Positions 21,296 to 29,278 of a DNA stretch of 46,289 nt are shown here, in pieces. This DNA is from an uncultured Pelagibacteraceae bacterium (lineage in GTDB: Bacteria; Pseudomonadota; Alphaproteobacteria; Pelagibacterales; Pelagibacteraceae). The DNA lies in assembly GCA_902569785.1 (NCBI GenBank), contig CACFVO010000006.1, positions 1-46,289 of the forward strand, given 5' to 3'. A model generated the notes under the pieces. The model was not told the DNA's origin, searched no databases, and was given only the letters and a program-made list of their open reading frames with translations. Made by a program: the position numbers and the translations under genes. The first letter of the stretch is position 1, and each line of letters starts with the position of its first letter.

Positions 21296-21298
21296 AAA

Positions 21299-21490
21299 TT
21301 AGAAATTAATAGTTAAAACTAAATTTAATAGAAATCTTAAAATTTGATCTAGGATAAGAAAAAAAATTGCAGCAATAGATGCTAATCCAAATACCATTAA
21401 TGCCCCCATCATAGTATCTTTTTTTGTAGGCCATGTTATTCTGAAAGTTTCTTGCTTAACTTCTTGAATAAATTTTAAAGGATTTTTCAT
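21299..21490 (-). CDS. secE: Preprotein translocase subunit SecE, single-span form
   Basis: SecE is the small essential clamp of the SecYEG channel in the inner membrane. The 63-residue product has the conserved amphipathic segment FIQEVKQETFRITWPTKKD and one membrane helix (about residues 27-50). This is the minimal form, unlike the three-span E. coli protein. It lies 13 bases after tRNA-Trp and 3 bases before nusG. Confidence 0.95.
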   Translation of the reverse strand: MKNPLKFIQEVKQETFRITWPTKKDTMMGALMVFGLASIAAIFFLILDQILRFLLNLVLTINF

Positions 21491-21503
21491 AACTTTTTAT
21501 TTT

Positions 21504-21579
21504 TGGCAGGAGCGGAGGGACTCGAACCCACAACCTCCGGTTTTGGAGACCGGCGCTCTACCAATTGAACTACGCTCCT
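21504..21579 (-). tRNA. tRNA-Trp (anticodon CCA)
   Basis: A 76-base cloverleaf with the 3' CCA encoded. The acceptor stem pairs AGGAGCG with CGCTCCT. The D loop has AATTGGTAGA, the anticodon loop TCTCCAAAA has anticodon CCA, and the T arm has GGTTCGAGTCC. It lies 6 bases after tuf and 13 before secE, so it is probably cut from the tuf-secE transcript. A Trp tRNA at this place is common in bacteria. Confidence 0.97.
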
Positions 21580-21585
21580 AAGCGT

Positions 21586-22785
21586 TTATTTTATAATTTT
21601 AGTTACTACTCCTGCTCCAACTGTTTTTCCGCCTTCTCTGATTGCAAAATTTAACTTATCATTCATTGCAATTGGAGTAATTAATTTTACAGTAAATTTT
21701 CCATCATCACCTGGCATAACCATTTCTGTGCCTGATGGTAAAGTCACTTCACCAGTTACATCGGTAGTTCTAAAATAAAATTGTGGTCTATATTTTGTAA
21801 AGAAAGGAGTGTGTCTTCCACCTTCTTCTTTTTTAAGAATATAAGCCTGACACTCAAATTCAGTATGTGGTGTAATTGAACCTGGTTTACAGAGAACTTG
21901 TCCTCTTTCAACATCTTCTCTTTCAACACCTCTTAATAAAGCTCCAATATTATCGCCAGCTTCACCGCTATCTAAAAGTTTTCTAAACATTTCAACACCA
22001 GTACAAACTGATTTTTTTGTATCTCTAATACCAACGATTTCAATTTCTTCTCCAACTTTAATAACTCCCGACTCAACTCTTCCAGTTACAACTGTACCAC
22101 GGCCAGAAATTGAAAAAACGTCTTCAACTGGCATTAGGAAAGGTTTGTCTTTAGGTCTGTTTGGTTGAGGAATAGTTTCATCAACTGCTTTCATTAATTC
22201 CATGATTGCATTTTTACCAGTTGCTTCATCTTTGCCTTCAACAGCATTTAAAGCTGAACCTTTAACTATAGGAATTTTGTCACCTGGAAATTTGTAAGAA
22301 GTCAAAAGCTCTCTAATTTCTTCTTCAACAAGATCAACCAACTCTTTATCTTTAACTGTATCAATCTTATTTAAAAATACTACTATAGCAGGAACTCCAA
22401 CTTGACGAGCTAAAAGAATATGCTCTCTAGTTTGTGGCATTGGACCGTCAGCAGCATTGACAACTAAAATTGCACCATCCATTTGTGCTGCACCTGTAAT
22501 CATATTTTTTACATAGTCAGCATGACCTGGGCAATCTACGTGAGCATAGTGTCTTTTTTCAGTTTCATATTCAACGTGAGCTGTTGAAATTGTAATTCCT
22601 CTTTCTTTTTCCTCTGGTGCTTTATCTATCTGATCATAAGCAACAAAGTTTGCACTAGATTTTCCACCTGCTTCTGACAATACTTTGGTAATCGCAGCAG
22701 TTAATGTTGTTTTACCATGGTCGACGTGTCCGATTGTACCTATATTACAATGCGGTTTGTTTCGTTGAAACTTTTCTTTTGACAT
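21586..22785 (-). CDS. tuf: Translation elongation factor Tu
   Basis: EF-Tu delivers aminoacyl-tRNA to the ribosome as a GTP complex. The 399-residue product shows G1 [14 protein letters not shown], the switch segment [16 protein letters not shown]3 [20 protein letters not shown] and G4 NKID. Domain 3 carries the [21 protein letters not shown] segment. GAGG lies about a dozen bases upstream of the ATG. It is the only tuf copy in the window, placed with tRNA genes and secE rather than between fusA and rpsJ. Confidence 0.98.
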   Translation of the reverse strand: MSKEKFQRNKPHCNIGTIGHVDHGKTTLTAAITKVLSEAGGKSSANFVAYDQIDKAPEEKERGITISTAHVEYETEKRHYAHVDCPGHADYVKNMITGAAQMDGAILVVNAADGPMPQTREHILLARQVGVPAIVVFLNKIDTVKDKELVDLVEEEIRELLTSYKFPGDKIPIVKGSALNAVEGKDEATGKNAIMELMKAVDETIPQPNRPKDKPFLMPVEDVFSISGRGTVVTGRVESGVIKVGEEIEIVGIRDTKKSVCTGVEMFRKLLDSGEAGDNIGALLRGVEREDVERGQVLCKPGSITPHTEFECQAYILKKEEGGRHTPFFTKYRPQFYFRTTDVTGEVTLPSGTEMVMPGDDGKFTVKLITPIAMNDKLNFAIREGGKTVGAGVVTKIIK

Positions 22786-22823
22786 TTTTTTTTATCCTCA
22801 GTTTATATTTTAATCTTTAACTT

Positions 22824-22897
22824 TGGAGCGGGTAAAGGGAATCGAACCCTTACATCCAGCTTGGAAGGCTAGCGTTCTACCATTGAACTACACCCGC
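22824..22897 (-). tRNA. tRNA-Gly (anticodon TCC)
   Basis: A 74-base cloverleaf with encoded CCA. The acceptor stem pairs GCGGGTG with TACCCGC (one G-T pair). The anticodon loop CTTCCAA carries TCC. The T arm has GGTTCGATTCC. It lies between tRNA-Tyr (45 bases away) and tuf (38 bases), the same order as tyrU-glyT-tufB in E. coli, but without the two tRNA-Thr genes present there. Confidence 0.97.
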
Positions 22898-22942
22898 AAA
22901 ATCCAAACTTATCTCGCTCTTATGTCGTTAATTACTTAAATT

Positions 22943-23028
22943 TGGTGGAGGGGGAAAGATTCGAACTTTCGAAGACCGAAGTCAACGGGTTTACAGCCCG
23001 CCCCATTTGACCGCTTTGGTACCCCTCC
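22943..23028 (-). tRNA. tRNA-Tyr (anticodon GTA)
   Basis: An 86-base class II tRNA with encoded CCA. The acceptor stem pairs GGAGGGG with CCCCTCC. The anticodon loop CTGTAAA carries GTA. A long variable arm follows (TTGACTTCGGTCTTCGAA region), as expected for bacterial tRNA-Tyr. It is the first gene of the minus-strand block, about 50 bases after a predicted promoter. Confidence 0.97.
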
Positions 23029-23084
23029 TTAAAATTTGTTACTAGGGATACCCCCTAACTTAAAAAGTATTTAACAACAAGCGT

Positions 23085-23112
23085 TTTATAAGCTTTTAAG
23101 AAATAAATGCAA
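23085..23112 (-). promoter_or_regulatory. Predicted promoter of the tRNA-Tyr/tRNA-Gly/tuf operon
   Basis: On the minus strand TTGCAT (23112-23107) and TATAAA (23090-23085) are separated by 16 bases. The expected start is near 23078, about 50 bases before tRNA-Tyr. The interval holds an imperfect palindrome at 23043-23057 (TAGGG and CCCTA around a short loop). It would drive one of the most expressed units of the cell. Confidence 0.5.
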
Positions 23113-23167
23113 TAAATCATTTTTCCTTGAAATATGCTAATTATTTAAAAAAAAATACTTGGAAATT

Positions 23168-23920
23168 ATGAAAAAAACAACATTTTTAATAGTTGGTAAG
23201 CATGCTGTTATTGAGGCACTTAAAAACCCATCAAGGAAAATTGAGAGAGTTTTTTTAACAGAAGATGCTCAAAAAAAACTTAATAGAGAAAATCAATCCT
23301 CAAATCTTTTTAAAGATATTCATGTTTTTTACAAATCTCGTAAAGAACTTGATAATATGTGTGGAAAAGATGAAACATCACATCAAGGATTGGTGGCTGA
23401 AGTTGAACAATTAGAGGAAATAACATTAAAAGAATTTGTCCAAGAGAATACAAATCACAATATTAATCTAATTGCATTAGAAGAAGTTACTGATCCTAGA
23501 AATATTGGATCAATAATTAGAAGTGCTGTAGCCTTTAACGTGCAGGGAATAATCGTTAAAGAAAGATCTTTTCCTTTTAAAAGCAAATTGCTTTACAAAA
23601 GTGCTAGTGGAGGCACTGAGCATTTACGAATATTTAAAGTTTCAAATATTAATACCTCTTTAAAATTTTTGAAAACAAAAGATTTCTGGATCAGTGCTTT
23701 TGACACTTCAGGTAAAAAAAATTTTACTAAACATAAGTGGTCAGGTAAAAATGTTTTATTATTTGGCTCAGAAGGATTTGGATTAAAGAATAAAACTCTA
23801 GAACATTCAGATTTTATATTTAAGATAGATATTAATAAAAAAATAGAAAGTCTTAATATCTCTAATTCAGTATCTATAGTTTGCCATTACATCGACTTTT
23901 ATTTAAAAAAAAATGAATAA
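23168..23920 (+). CDS. rlmB: 23S rRNA (guanosine-2'-O-)-methyltransferase, TrmH/SpoU family
   Basis: This SPOUT-class enzyme transfers a methyl group from S-adenosylmethionine to a ribose 2'-OH, in RlmB at 23S rRNA G2251. The substrate is inferred from family. The 250-residue product has an N-terminal substrate-binding domain starting near VGKHAVIEAL. The three SPOUT motifs follow: DPRNIGSIIRSAVAF, LLFGSEGFGLKN and SLNISNSVSIVCHY. I chose the ATG at 23168 over an in-frame TTG at 23159. It is divergent from the tRNA-Tyr unit, and its last 8 bases overlap the next gene. Confidence 0.9.
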   Translation: MKKTTFLIVGKHAVIEALKNPSRKIERVFLTEDAQKKLNRENQSSNLFKDIHVFYKSRKELDNMCGKDETSHQGLVAEVEQLEEITLKEFVQENTNHNINLIALEEVTDPRNIGSIIRSAVAFNVQGIIVKERSFPFKSKLLYKSASGGTEHLRIFKVSNINTSLKFLKTKDFWISAFDTSGKKNFTKHKWSGKNVLLFGSEGFGLKNKTLEHSDFIFKIDINKKIESLNISNSVSIVCHYIDFYLKKNE

Positions 23921-25235
23921 ATTGATATCAAAAAAAAATATTACATATATTACTTTTTCCTTAACTATTTTTTCTTTCTTTTTAGGATTTTATTATGATG
24001 AAAATTCTGCAGGCGCAGGAGGTTACATTGGCGATATATCATGGATATTAAAAAATATTGAAATTTTTAAAAATAATAGTCTTCAAGATGCGATACTAAG
24101 TGACGATCTTTTCGGAAACAGAACGCCTTTGATTTACGTTGTAAATGATTTATTAAATCCTTTTTTTTACGAATATGAAAAATACAGGACGACAGTATTT
24201 CTATTCTCATTGAGTGGACCAATATTTATTTATTTTTGTTTGAAAAATAGATACCCAAATTTAAATAAAGAATTAATATTTTTATTATCAAGTATAATTC
24301 TATTAAGTCCTTATTATAGAACTTCAGCTTTTTGGGCTTTAAATGAAAACTATGGATTAGTTACTTCATTAATAAGTTTACTTTTTTTAAATTTATACTT
24401 CGAAAATATCAAAATTACTAAAAAAAGGAATTTATTTTTATTTATAACAATTCTTTTAAGCTCTTTAAGTGTCTATTTCGATTTAAAACTTCTCATTGTT
24501 ACAATGATTTGTTTTTTTTATTTGATTAATAGTGAAATTAAAATCAAAATAAAATCTTATATATTTTTAATGTATCTTATTTTAGGTATCCCTTATCTAT
24601 TTTTAATTTTAGAATGGAATGGAATAGTTCCGCCAAAAACTCAGGAAGCCAATATAAACACTGCAACTAATTTTTCTAGATTAGGAGATCTTCACATTTA
24701 TCATTTAGGCTATGTAAGCACAATTATTGGCTTTTACCTTTTCCCTTTTTTATTTTTAAAGGAAAAAAATTTTTTTGAAATCATCTCTGATTTTCTTCGA
24801 AATAAACGTAATATTTTTATTTTGTTTATCCCTTTATTATACATTTCATATGTATTTTTAAATATAGAGTTTAAGTCATATACTGTTGATGATTATTGGA
24901 TTGGACTGGGTGTAGTGAATAAAATTTCAAATATTATTTTTATCGATATATATAAAAAAGAAATTTTTACTTACTTAATGTTTTTTTTATCTTGGATTGT
25001 AATTTGTTTATACATAGACAATCTAACCGATGTTTTTATTTTATCTTTCTTTTTCATTATCTCTTTATTTTTATGGCCTCTAATGCAAGAATATTTTGAT
25101 CCAATTATTCTTATATTGTCTTTAATGATATTTAAAACTAAAATGAAATTTGATTTCTACAATGTATTTTTTTTATTTTTTTATTTTGCTATCTTCTTAT
25201 CTATCGCAAATATCTATTATTCAAATTTGAATTAA
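23913..25235 (+). CDS. Multi-spanning membrane protein, possible GT-C type glycosyltransferase
   Basis: I do not recognise a specific family. The 440-residue product has about ten hydrophobic spans and a first outer loop with acidic residues (Asp29, Glu30) and GYIGDISWI. A short motif PYYRTSAFWALNENYGL follows at residues 133-149. A helix, an acidic loop, then many spans resembles GT-C transferases that use lipid-linked sugars. An O-antigen or other surface-glycan role is possible but unproven. The start codon lies inside the end of rlmB (8-base overlap), so it is probably translated from the rlmB message. Base composition looks more AT-rich than the ribosomal block. Confidence 0.75.
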   Translation: MNKLISKKNITYITFSLTIFSFFLGFYYDENSAGAGGYIGDISWILKNIEIFKNNSLQDAILSDDLFGNRTPLIYVVNDLLNPFFYEYEKYRTTVFLFSLSGPIFIYFCLKNRYPNLNKELIFLLSSIILLSPYYRTSAFWALNENYGLVTSLISLLFLNLYFENIKITKKRNLFLFITILLSSLSVYFDLKLLIVTMICFFYLINSEIKIKIKSYIFLMYLILGIPYLFLILEWNGIVPPKTQEANINTATNFSRLGDLHIYHLGYVSTIIGFYLFPFLFLKEKNFFEIISDFLRNKRNIFILFIPLLYISYVFLNIEFKSYTVDDYWIGLGVVNKISNIIFIDIYKKEIFTYLMFFLSWIVICLYIDNLTDVFILSFFFIISLFLWPLMQEYFDPIILILSLMIFKTKMKFDFYNVFFLFFYFAIFLSIANIYYSNLN

Positions 25236-25262
25236 TATTTAAGAATAAAATCATCGTATAGA

Positions 25263-26072
25263 TTAATTTTTCTTTTTAAGAACAATTCTTCTTCCCATAC
25301 AAAAGATATTAGGAAAAAGTCTTACAAGAAAATTATCAATGCAATTTAATATATTTAAAAGTGAGTTAGATAATGGTATATGAAAAGTTTGAGACGTTAC
25401 TCCCCCAGAATTTAGAAATATAAAACACTCTGTAAGTTTTTCATATTCAATAGAAAAAATATTTCCTAGGTTCTTGTCAAATTCTTGTTTATTATCAAAA
25501 ATTAAATTTGTTACTCCTATATTTCCATCCCAAACATCTAGTTCATCACTTTTTGGATTTTTTTCATCCCAAACATTTACAGTAAAATCAAAACCTTCAT
25601 GTTTCATTAAAATCATAACTAGCTGTAACAAAATTGAACAGTAGGCATCAAAGATTATTAATTTACCATCTTTTTTTAATATTCTATTTATCTCCTTAAA
25701 AAGTTTGATTGGATATGGAACGTGGTGAATCATATTTGAGGCAATAACGTAATCAAAGGTGTTATCATTAAAATTTGTATTTTGAGCATCTATGTTTTTA
25801 CAGTCTAAATGAGAGTCATTACTAAAGTCTGAAGTCTTAAGATTTTTATTTTTGATAAAAAATTTAGAAAATCCAGCGCCTGACCCTACTTCTAATCCAA
25901 TATCGTTTTCATCAATAAATTTATTCATCCAATCAAATCTTTGTTTTAATAGAAACTTTAAATTTTTTGATTTTGAAGAATTAAAATGAGAAATCGCTTC
26001 GCTAGTATTCGTTAATATACGCATTCTATTTTTATTTGGTGAAAATTTTATTTTATCTATAATTTTAAACAT
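25263..26072 (-). CDS. Class I SAM-dependent methyltransferase
   Basis: The 269-residue product has the Rossmann motif I IGLEVGSGAGFSKFF (about residues 58-72), an acidic strand-2 position near KTSDFSND, and the FDYVIASNMIHHVPYPIKLF segment, the usual motif of small-molecule methyltransferases (Methyltransf_11 type). The histidine pair in MIHHV is typical. The C-terminal half is not recognised. It lies 17 bases after a glycosyltransferase gene on the same strand, which suggests a role in modifying a sugar, lipid or polysaccharide. The true substrate cannot be read from the sequence. The 3' end faces the membrane-protein gene across 27 bases. Confidence 0.8.
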   Translation of the reverse strand: MFKIIDKIKFSPNKNRMRILTNTSEAISHFNSSKSKNLKFLLKQRFDWMNKFIDENDIGLEVGSGAGFSKFFIKNKNLKTSDFSNDSHLDCKNIDAQNTNFNDNTFDYVIASNMIHHVPYPIKLFKEINRILKKDGKLIIFDAYCSILLQLVMILMKHEGFDFTVNVWDEKNPKSDELDVWDGNIGVTNLIFDNKQEFDKNLGNIFSIEYEKLTECFIFLNSGGVTSQTFHIPLSNSLLNILNCIDNFLVRLFPNIFCMGRRIVLKKKN

Positions 26073-26089
26073 TTAATTTGTGTTATGTG

Positions 26090-27109
26090 TTAACTATCGA
26101 TGACTTTTGAAATTTGTTTTAACATATCTTGCTTAAGAGGAAATTTATTCTTTTCAATATTTTCTTGTATCTTGGTGTAGTTTTGAATCACATATTCTGT
26201 AATTTCTGAAAATGAATCTAATGTCCTTTTTGCAACAAAAATACCCTTTCTTTTTTTGATTATGTGGGCTATCTCCTCAAATATAATAACGGGTCGCCTA
26301 CGCGCAAGAGACTCTTCTACGACATGGGGTTGAGCTTCAGTAAATGATGGTAGTATTAAAATGTTATGGTTGTCGTAAACATCAATCAAAGATTGTTTAT
26401 CTGAAATATATCCAATTAGTTTAATGTTTTTATTTTTTAAATCATTAATTTTATTTAAATTGCCAACAATAGATAATTCTGCTTCAAATTTAATTTTTTC
26501 AAATATTTTTAAGAATTCATATATTCCTTTTTCGGGATTAGCTCTGCCCACATACAAAAATCTAATCTTATCAAGTTTAACTTTTTTGTAATTCTTTAAC
26601 CATTCTTGATCCAAAGTTGAGGAAGTTATTAAATCGCAATTTTTTCCTTTGTACAATCTATCGTGGTTAATAATAACAGAAGAATTTGAAGTCATTATTG
26701 AATACATAATGTGATAAATCCAAACAGACCACCAACCCAGTATATATTTCCATTCTTCATGTCCACTACTAATTAGATATAAAAACACTTTTTTTCTAAA
26801 CAGAAATAGAAGTAGAAAAGAAATAAATGTATACGGAGTAACAGAAATGATTAAGTATTTTGAATTTTTAATTTTAAAAGTTGAAAATATAGAATAGATA
26901 AAATTAATAATATTTGATGCTACTTTAATGTTTAGTAAATCAATTTTATGACTGCCTTTTTTATTTGATTGTCGAGCTATATATTTTACTTTGTGATAGT
27001 TATTTAGACCTTCTGGAAGAATTTTTAAATTATAATTGTTACTAAAAAATTCATTATTATCTTGAAAGACCTTGTCGTTATTAATTACAACCAATAAATT
27101 ATCACTCAT
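26090..27109 (-). CDS. Family 4-type glycosyltransferase (GT-B fold)
   Basis: The 339-residue product looks like a retaining nucleotide-sugar glycosyltransferase. The C-terminal donor domain is clear: IRFLYVGRANPEKGIYEFL (about residue 182 on), LSIVGNL, IKLIGYISDKQSLIDVYD and PSFTEAQPHVVEESLARRRPV. The last carries the EX7E pattern with Glu258 and Glu266. The N-terminal acceptor domain is divergent and has a hydrophobic stretch around residues 90-113 that may sit against the membrane. Its neighbour is a methyltransferase, so a surface polysaccharide or glycolipid is likely. The acceptor is unknown. Confidence 0.85.
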   Translation of the reverse strand: MSDNLLVVINNDKVFQDNNEFFSNNYNLKILPEGLNNYHKVKYIARQSNKKGSHKIDLLNIKVASNIINFIYSIFSTFKIKNSKYLIISVTPYTFISFLLLFLFRKKVFLYLISSGHEEWKYILGWWSVWIYHIMYSIMTSNSSVIINHDRLYKGKNCDLITSSTLDQEWLKNYKKVKLDKIRFLYVGRANPEKGIYEFLKIFEKIKFEAELSIVGNLNKINDLKNKNIKLIGYISDKQSLIDVYDNHNILILPSFTEAQPHVVEESLARRRPVIIFEEIAHIIKKRKGIFVAKRTLDSFSEITEYVIQNYTKIQENIEKNKFPLKQDMLKQISKVIDS

Positions 27110-27224
27110 TTAATTATACAAATTTAAGTTCTTAGAAGTTATCCTTTAAACTTAATGTATTGCTTAAAACCTTTCAATAAGACTCTGCAACTAGTAACAA
27201 TTTTCATTAAAAATTGAAAAGAAT

Positions 27225-27252
27225 TTGATTTATTTCTATTTCATGCTAAATA
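27225..27252 (+). promoter_or_regulatory. Promoter of tRNA-Thr
   Basis: TTGATT (27225-27230) and TAAATA (27247-27252) are separated by 16 bases, with TGC just before the -10 hexamer. The expected start is about 27259, only two bases before the mature tRNA 5' end, so the RNase P leader would be almost absent. The design matches the rpsL promoter (16-base spacer, TGC before -10). Confidence 0.55.
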
Positions 27253-27260
27253 ATTCGCAA

Positions 27261-27336
27261 GCCCTCATAGCTCAATTGGTAGAGCAATTGATTTGTAATC
27301 AATAGGTTCGCGGTTCGAGTCCGTGTGAGGGCACCA
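27261..27336 (+). tRNA. tRNA-Thr (anticodon TGT)
   Basis: A 76-base cloverleaf with encoded CCA. The acceptor stem pairs GCCCTCA with TGAGGGC. The D loop has AATTGGTAGA, the anticodon loop TTTGTAA carries TGT, and the T arm has GGTTCGAGTCC. It is convergent with the NAD kinase gene, whose stop codon is only three bases beyond the CCA end. Confidence 0.97.
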
Positions 27337-27339
27337 CAA

Positions 27340-28107
27340 CTAATTTGTTTCTCTTTTAAGCTGTTCTAGTTTAATCTTTTTTTGAAGACTTCTATTTCTA
27401 TCGTACAAAAGATGAAATTTAATTTTATGATTAACTTTAATATTAATAGTTTTAACATTTCTTACTTCAATATTATCTGCAACAGCACTAATTGGTCTTT
27501 TATTAGAATTTAAATTTTTAATAATTATTTTTGATTTTTCGCTGACAACTTTTCCTTTCCAGCGTCTTGGTCTAAACGCGCTAATTGGGGCTATAGATAT
27601 TTTTTTAGAATTTAAACTTAATATAGGTCCATGAACTGACATATTATATGCTGTACTCCCTGCTGGCGTTGATACAAGAACTCCATCCGAAATTAATTTT
27701 TTAATAATATATTTTGAACCATTCTTTATTGAAATAGATGAGGCTTGTCTGCTTTGTCTCAAAATAGAGACCTCATTAATTGCTAGATATTTTCTAATTT
27801 TATTTTTACTCACAACTTTCATCTCTAATGGAGAAATTTTTATCATTTTTGCCTTTGATAGATTATTAATAATTTTTTTTCTTGAAAATTTATTCATAAG
27901 AAATCCATAATTGCCTGAATTAATTCCATAAAATAAATTTGGCTTACCTTTATTTTTTTTTAATGTTTGAAGCATAAAACCGTCTCCTCCAATAACGATA
28001 ACTAAATTTAATCTTTTAATTGAATTTGATTTAATTTTTTTTATAAGAAATTTCTTAATTTTCAAAGATTTGCTATTAGAATCTGAAATAACTGTTATTT
28101 TATTCAT
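27340..28107 (-). CDS. nadK: NAD kinase
   Basis: NAD kinase makes NADP from NAD and ATP (or polyphosphate). The 255-residue product has the GGDG motif (residues 40-43, VIGGDGFMLQ), the NEVSIL segment, and the glycine-rich DGVLVSTPAGSTAYNMS motif, which together define the family. The C-terminus (SAVADNIEVRNV) matches the usual D-G/N-x region. I chose the ATG at 28107. A TTG two codons upstream is also in frame. The start lies 8 bases after tRNA-Leu, so the two are likely co-transcribed. Its 3' end meets tRNA-Thr. Confidence 0.92.
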   Translation of the reverse strand: MNKITVISDSNSKSLKIKKFLIKKIKSNSIKRLNLVIVIGGDGFMLQTLKKNKGKPNLFYGINSGNYGFLMNKFSRKKIINNLSKAKMIKISPLEMKVVSKNKIRKYLAINEVSILRQSRQASSISIKNGSKYIIKKLISDGVLVSTPAGSTAYNMSVHGPILSLNSKKISIAPISAFRPRRWKGKVVSEKSKIIIKNLNSNKRPISAVADNIEVRNVKTINIKVNHKIKFHLLYDRNRSLQKKIKLEQLKRETN

Positions 28108-28115
28108 TTTCAATT

Positions 28116-28201
28116 TGGTGCCCTCGGCCAGACTCGAACTGGCACTCCCAAAAGGGCAAGGATTTTAAGTCCTTTGTGTCTACCAATTTCACCACGAGGG
28201 C
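28116..28201 (-). tRNA. tRNA-Leu (anticodon TAA)
   Basis: An 86-base class II tRNA with encoded CCA. The acceptor stem pairs GCCCTCG with CGAGGGC. The anticodon loop CTTAAAA carries TAA. The variable arm (TTGCCCTTTTGGGAGT region) can form a stem, as in leucine tRNAs. The nadK ATG follows 8 bases after the CCA end, and a GT9 gene starts divergently 63 bases away. Confidence 0.97.
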
Positions 28202-28264
28202 ACATTATTAATTTGTTAATGACGTTTATATTATTTTATTAATCTTATAAAGTATAAATATTTA

Positions 28265-29278
28265 ATGAAAAAAATCTTACTTTATAACTCAGGCGGTGGT
28301 TTAGGCGATTCTATACAATTGTTTACTCTGATATTGAGCCTTCAGAATCATTTTAAATCCTCTGAATTTTTTTATTTAGGGGCACACGAAAATCATTTTC
28401 AAGGCAAATTAAAAGAGTTTAATATTAATATTAAAACGCTAGATCTGGGTTTAAAATATTTTGGTTTCAGATGGTGGCATTACCTATTTGCTAAAAAAAA
28501 ATTCATTGATCTAAGTGCTAAAAAAAAAGAAAAAGAAAGAAAATTTGTCACTAAAAAAAAATCAATTAATCAAGAGTTAGATAAAATGGATTTAATTATC
28601 GATTTACAATCTAAATTAAGAAATACGATAATTTTAAATAAAATACCTCATGATCATTTTTATTCACCTACTTATGGTTTTAAATTTTGTACAAAAAAAG
28701 GAGAATATTCATCAGGAAATCATCTTGAAAATTTAAGTAATTTTTTAAATACAAATATTGGAATATCAAAATTTAGTCCGAATAATCTTGAAGAAAAATA
28801 TAAATCCGAAGCAAAAAGATTGTTGCCTGATAAAAATTATATCGGATTTTCATTAACACAAGGTAATGTTTATAGAGAAAAAAGTTGGTCCATCGGTAAG
28901 TTTATGGACCTTGCAACTAAAATTGGTGAAAAAAATCAAGTACCTGTATTTTTTATTGAAAAAGAAGAAACTGAATTGGTTAATAATATTAGATCTAAGT
29001 TACCTAATGCTTTATTTCCTGAGCATCACTCAGAAATTTCATGCCCTGCTCTTGTGACTGCATTAGCTTCAAGACTAAATCTGGCTATATCAATTGATAA
29101 CGGAGTTATGCATATGATGGGGCTAGCTAATATTCCTATGATTGTTTTATTTGGGCCAACTGATTCAGAAAAATTTGCTCCAAAAATTGATTCAATACAA
29201 ATCTTAGATAGCAAAAAAATATATAAATCCAAAAACATTGACTCCATTACTGTGCATGATGTTTTTAAATTGATTTAA
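28265..29278 (+). CDS. Family 9-type glycosyltransferase (heptosyltransferase-like)
   Basis: The 337-residue product resembles GT9 ADP-heptose transferases of LPS inner-core synthesis. It shows the N-terminal pattern ILLYNSGGGLGDSIQLF (helix after a glycine loop), GFSLTQGNVYREKSW, and ISIDNGVMHMMGLANIPMIVLFGPT, the family hallmark D-[ST]-G-x-x-H with LFGPT. A lysine-rich insert lies near residues 80-105. SAR11-type cells may lack classic heptose cores, so the sugar is uncertain. The gene ends head-on with a CinA-type gene, and the two stop codons overlap in four bases (29275-29278). Confidence 0.83.
   Translation: MKKILLYNSGGGLGDSIQLFTLILSLQNHFKSSEFFYLGAHENHFQGKLKEFNINIKTLDLGLKYFGFRWWHYLFAKKKFIDLSAKKKEKERKFVTKKKSINQELDKMDLIIDLQSKLRNTIILNKIPHDHFYSPTYGFKFCTKKGEYSSGNHLENLSNFLNTNIGISKFSPNNLEEKYKSEAKRLLPDKNYIGFSLTQGNVYREKSWSIGKFMDLATKIGEKNQVPVFFIEKEETELVNNIRSKLPNALFPEHHSEISCPALVTALASRLNLAISIDNGVMHMMGLANIPMIVLFGPTDSEKFAPKIDSIQILDSKKIYKSKNIDSITVHDVFKLI

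Noticed and set aside
23043-23057. Short imperfect palindrome (TAGGG/CCCTA) upstream of tRNA-Tyr as an operator.
   Set aside because: Only five base pairs and no second copy. It is too weak to call a regulator site.
27110-27130. TATAAT three bases before the GT4 start codon as its promoter.
   Set aside because: The expected transcription start would fall inside or after the ATG, and no good -35 is present.
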